Source of the DNA: Zhongshania marina
GTDB taxonomy: Bacteria > Pseudomonadota > Gammaproteobacteria > Pseudomonadales > Spongiibacteraceae
DNA: 35,350 bases
NCBI RefSeq assembly: GCF_002915595.1
Contig: NZ_PQGG01000027.1
Span: forward strand, 1 to 35,350
Direction: 5' to 3'
The position numbers were made by a program, and so were the translations under genes. The notes under the pieces are model-generated. The model made no database searches and was not told the origin of the DNA. It saw nothing but the letters and a program-made list of their open reading frames with translations. Positions within the stretch are counted from its first letter, which is position 1, and each line of letters begins with the position of its first letter. Positions 33,712 to 35,350 of this stretch are shown here, one piece after another.

Positions 33712-35274
33712 CTAATATAACCCGATTCGACCATAGCGGGAGAGCTTCTCAATATTGTGGACTAAACAATACAACTGCCACTGTCCTTGAACCTTGTCTT
33801 TGCCCCTCAGCGAGAAGCGGTTCAAGCCTTTGTTGGTACCGATGTTACCAAATACTGGCTCCACTACAGACATCCGGTGACTGTAGATCAGTTTGCCCTT
33901 GGCACTGTCGACCCGCTTTTTCATCCAGTCTGTCGCCGTCTTGCCACTATCAATAGTGAAGGCCACTTGGCGACCGTGGCCATGCCGTGTATCGGCTGAT
34001 GCTGGGTTGCGCATGCAGTCAGTCTTAATTGGGCAATGGCGACAGTCGGTGAGCCTGCCCTCAAAGCTGAGCTTGAGTTTGCCGCCGGTGGTAGTGCCTT
34101 CGCTGTGCAGCCACATCTCTTTTCCTGTCGGGCAATGGCAGGTTTTCTTTGTAATATTGAGAGTAAACTCGCTGGCCGGAATGACTGACTTCTGGCCTTT
34201 CACTGTGTCCCGATGGCGCTTCCCGTACTTGGCTTTCTGATCTTTGAATTTTGGATCACGCTGACGGAATTGATTGTCGGGGATGTAGGCGTTAATCCGG
34301 TTCTTCTTCAGGAATTCGTTATTGGCTTCATTCGCAAAGCCAGTGTCAGCGGTGATGACCAAGCCTTTTCCGTAGATGGAGGCATTGATGTTTAAGCGCT
34401 CGAAGCGGTTCTCGACTCTGCCTAGAACAGGCTTGAGTGTATGGTGCTCCTGACCTTCGCCAAAGGCTTGGGCATCCACAATGATCTGGTGCTTTTTATC
34501 TACGGTGGCTACTCCGTTATAGCCTTGGATCGTGCCTTTGCTGGTCAGCATTTTGGCGGATTGGTTGTCGGTGATATTACTTTTTACTTCCTTTGGCCGT
34601 TGTCCTTGCCCCATCCTTGGGGCTGCTGTCTTTAGGAAATCGTTGATTTTCTTATACTGCTTGAACAGGGTATTGGCGGCCTGCTCGGCCCGTTGCTGGC
34701 GCACCTTCTCGTTGGGTTTACGTGCATCCAGGCGCTGATGCTCTTTGATGTGGTGCTGAATCTGTTTGCGGAGTTTGGCGGATTTCTGTGCGAGTTCGTC
34801 AAAAGTACCTGAGTGCTCTTTCGCCGCATTGGACGACATTTTGCACCCGTCGATGGCAAGCAACTCCAAACCCAGCAAGCCTTGCTGGTCACAGACCAGC
34901 AGAACCTCCTCAAACACCGCTTCAATGGCATCGGGGTAGTTGCTAACAAAACTGGCAATAAGCGTGAAGTGGGGTACCGAATCGCAGGACAGCGCCTTAA
35001 AGATAATATTGTGCTCGCACTGCCACTGGATTTCCCGACTGGAAGTGATCCCCTTGGAATAAGCAAAGAGGATAATCTTGAGCAGCACTGCCGGGTCGTA
35101 GGCCTTGCGACCACCTTCGTCATTGTTGTACTTGTCGTAGAAGACTGACAGATCGATATGATTTTCTATGAGATGGTGCAGCGTAAACTCGAAGGTACCA
35201 GGCTGAATTTGCTCGGCAAAATTGATCACAACCATCGCATCTTGGTTGTAGTTGTAAGGCTTGAACTTGGGCAT
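33712..35274 (-). CDS. IS1182-family DDE transposase
   Basis: A 520-residue transposase. N-terminal domain FEFTLHHLIENHIDLSVFYDKYNNDEGGRKAYDP and YSKGITSSREIQWQCEHNIIFKAL (DUF772-type), catalytic core with Asp in LLAIDGCKMSSNA and in VITADTGFANEANNEFL, and a C-terminal Cys/His cluster (CHCPTGKEMW, CRHCPIKTDCMRNP) and VEPVFGNIGTNKGLNRFSLRG carrying the last acidic residue. No frameshift seen, so it is probably active. Start at 35274, 55 nt inside the right terminal repeat. Confidence 0.94.
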   Translation of the reverse strand: MPKFKPYNYNQDAMVVINFAEQIQPGTFEFTLHHLIENHIDLSVFYDKYNNDEGGRKAYDPAVLLKIILFAYSKGITSSREIQWQCEHNIIFKALSCDSVPHFTLIASFVSNYPDAIEAVFEEVLLVCDQQGLLGLELLAIDGCKMSSNAAKEHSGTFDELAQKSAKLRKQIQHHIKEHQRLDARKPNEKVRQQRAEQAANTLFKQYKKINDFLKTAAPRMGQGQRPKEVKSNITDNQSAKMLTSKGTIQGYNGVATVDKKHQIIVDAQAFGEGQEHHTLKPVLGRVENRFERLNINASIYGKGLVITADTGFANEANNEFLKKNRINAYIPDNQFRQRDPKFKDQKAKYGKRHRDTVKGQKSVIPASEFTLNITKKTCHCPTGKEMWLHSEGTTTGGKLKLSFEGRLTDCRHCPIKTDCMRNPASADTRHGHGRQVAFTIDSGKTATDWMKKRVDSAKGKLIYSHRMSVVEPVFGNIGTNKGLNRFSLRGKDKVQGQWQLYCLVHNIEKLSRYGRIGLY

Positions 35275-35328
35275 GTCATCACTCCCTGATCAGATGCCTG
35301 ATTTTAGCAAAAAACACTGGTTTTTAAG

Positions 35329-35345
35329 AGAAAATCTACAGCCTC
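35329..35345 (-). repeat. Right terminal inverted repeat of the IS
   Basis: AGAAAATCTACAGCCTC, reverse complement of the left repeat, followed by AACGC, the only flanking sequence before the window ends. Confidence 0.9.
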
Positions 35346-35350
35346 AACGC

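Larger units (their letters stand above)
33547..35345 (-). mobile_element. IS1182-family insertion sequence
   Basis: A complete 1799-bp element bounded by perfect 17-bp terminal inverted repeats, with one transposase gene. Both outer flanks carry AAC (33544-33546 and 35346-35348), a likely 3-bp target duplication. Removing the IS and one AAC leaves TATAACGC, whose complement GCGTTATA contains a GTT triplet like an attC crossover. The non-coding interior ends (33564-33711, 35275-35328) hold only the promoter side and short frames. Confidence 0.88.

Overview
The window looks like an accessory region of a gammaproteobacterium, probably marine or environmental (a Marinobacter/Alteromonadales/Cellvibrio-type background is my inference from protein style and roughly 50% GC; the genus is not resolvable here). 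There are no rRNA, tRNA or core metabolic genes. Almost everything belongs to mobile-element, defence, SOS or unknown classes, which fits an integrative element or large plasmid with inserted islands.

Left part (1-9822): a defence/addiction island. Two different AAA-ATPase plus subtilisin-like protease pairs of the IetAS type lie on the minus strand (2981 to the left edge, and 8292-4768), with a tyrosine recombinase on the plus strand between them (3217-4632). They are followed by remnants (truncated XRE regulator, broken unknown gene) and an intact VapBC-type toxin-antitoxin pair (9170-9822) with palindromic operator candidates.

Middle part (9866-30044): element backbone. It holds a short csrA missed by length cut-offs, DUF4262-like and DUF1173-like proteins, two related Cys-motif lipoproteins, a complete NAD-dependent DNA ligase, an SOS module (YedK/SRAP divergent from UmuD-UmuC with a clear LexA box between them), a ParB-family protein preceded by a widely spaced 19-bp inverted repeat, a possible Tus-like protein heading a four-gene overlapping operon, a periplasmic DsbA-like protein, and a minus-strand operon of membrane and secreted unknowns. 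A shared promoter-proximal element (GTTGCTGG, then CCRTG about 9 nt later) lies about 50-75 nt upstream of five separate backbone genes on both strands. It suggests one activator or promoter class driving the element.

Right part (about 30400-35350): an AT-rich integron-type cassette segment read on the minus strand, with two attC-like sites (30728-30790, 31680-31734). One cassette carries three translationally coupled genes: a 67-residue candidate precursor peptide, an MvdC/MvdD-like ATP-grasp peptide ligase and a small membrane protein. This is a candidate RiPP (graspetide-type) system inside a gene cassette. The neighbouring cassette is a chimera of a truncated DUF5677-like gene, a Fic fragment and an unknown gene. 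An IS1182-family insertion sequence with perfect 17-bp terminal repeats (33547-35345) sits at the upstream cassette boundary, apparently in a GTT crossover triplet.
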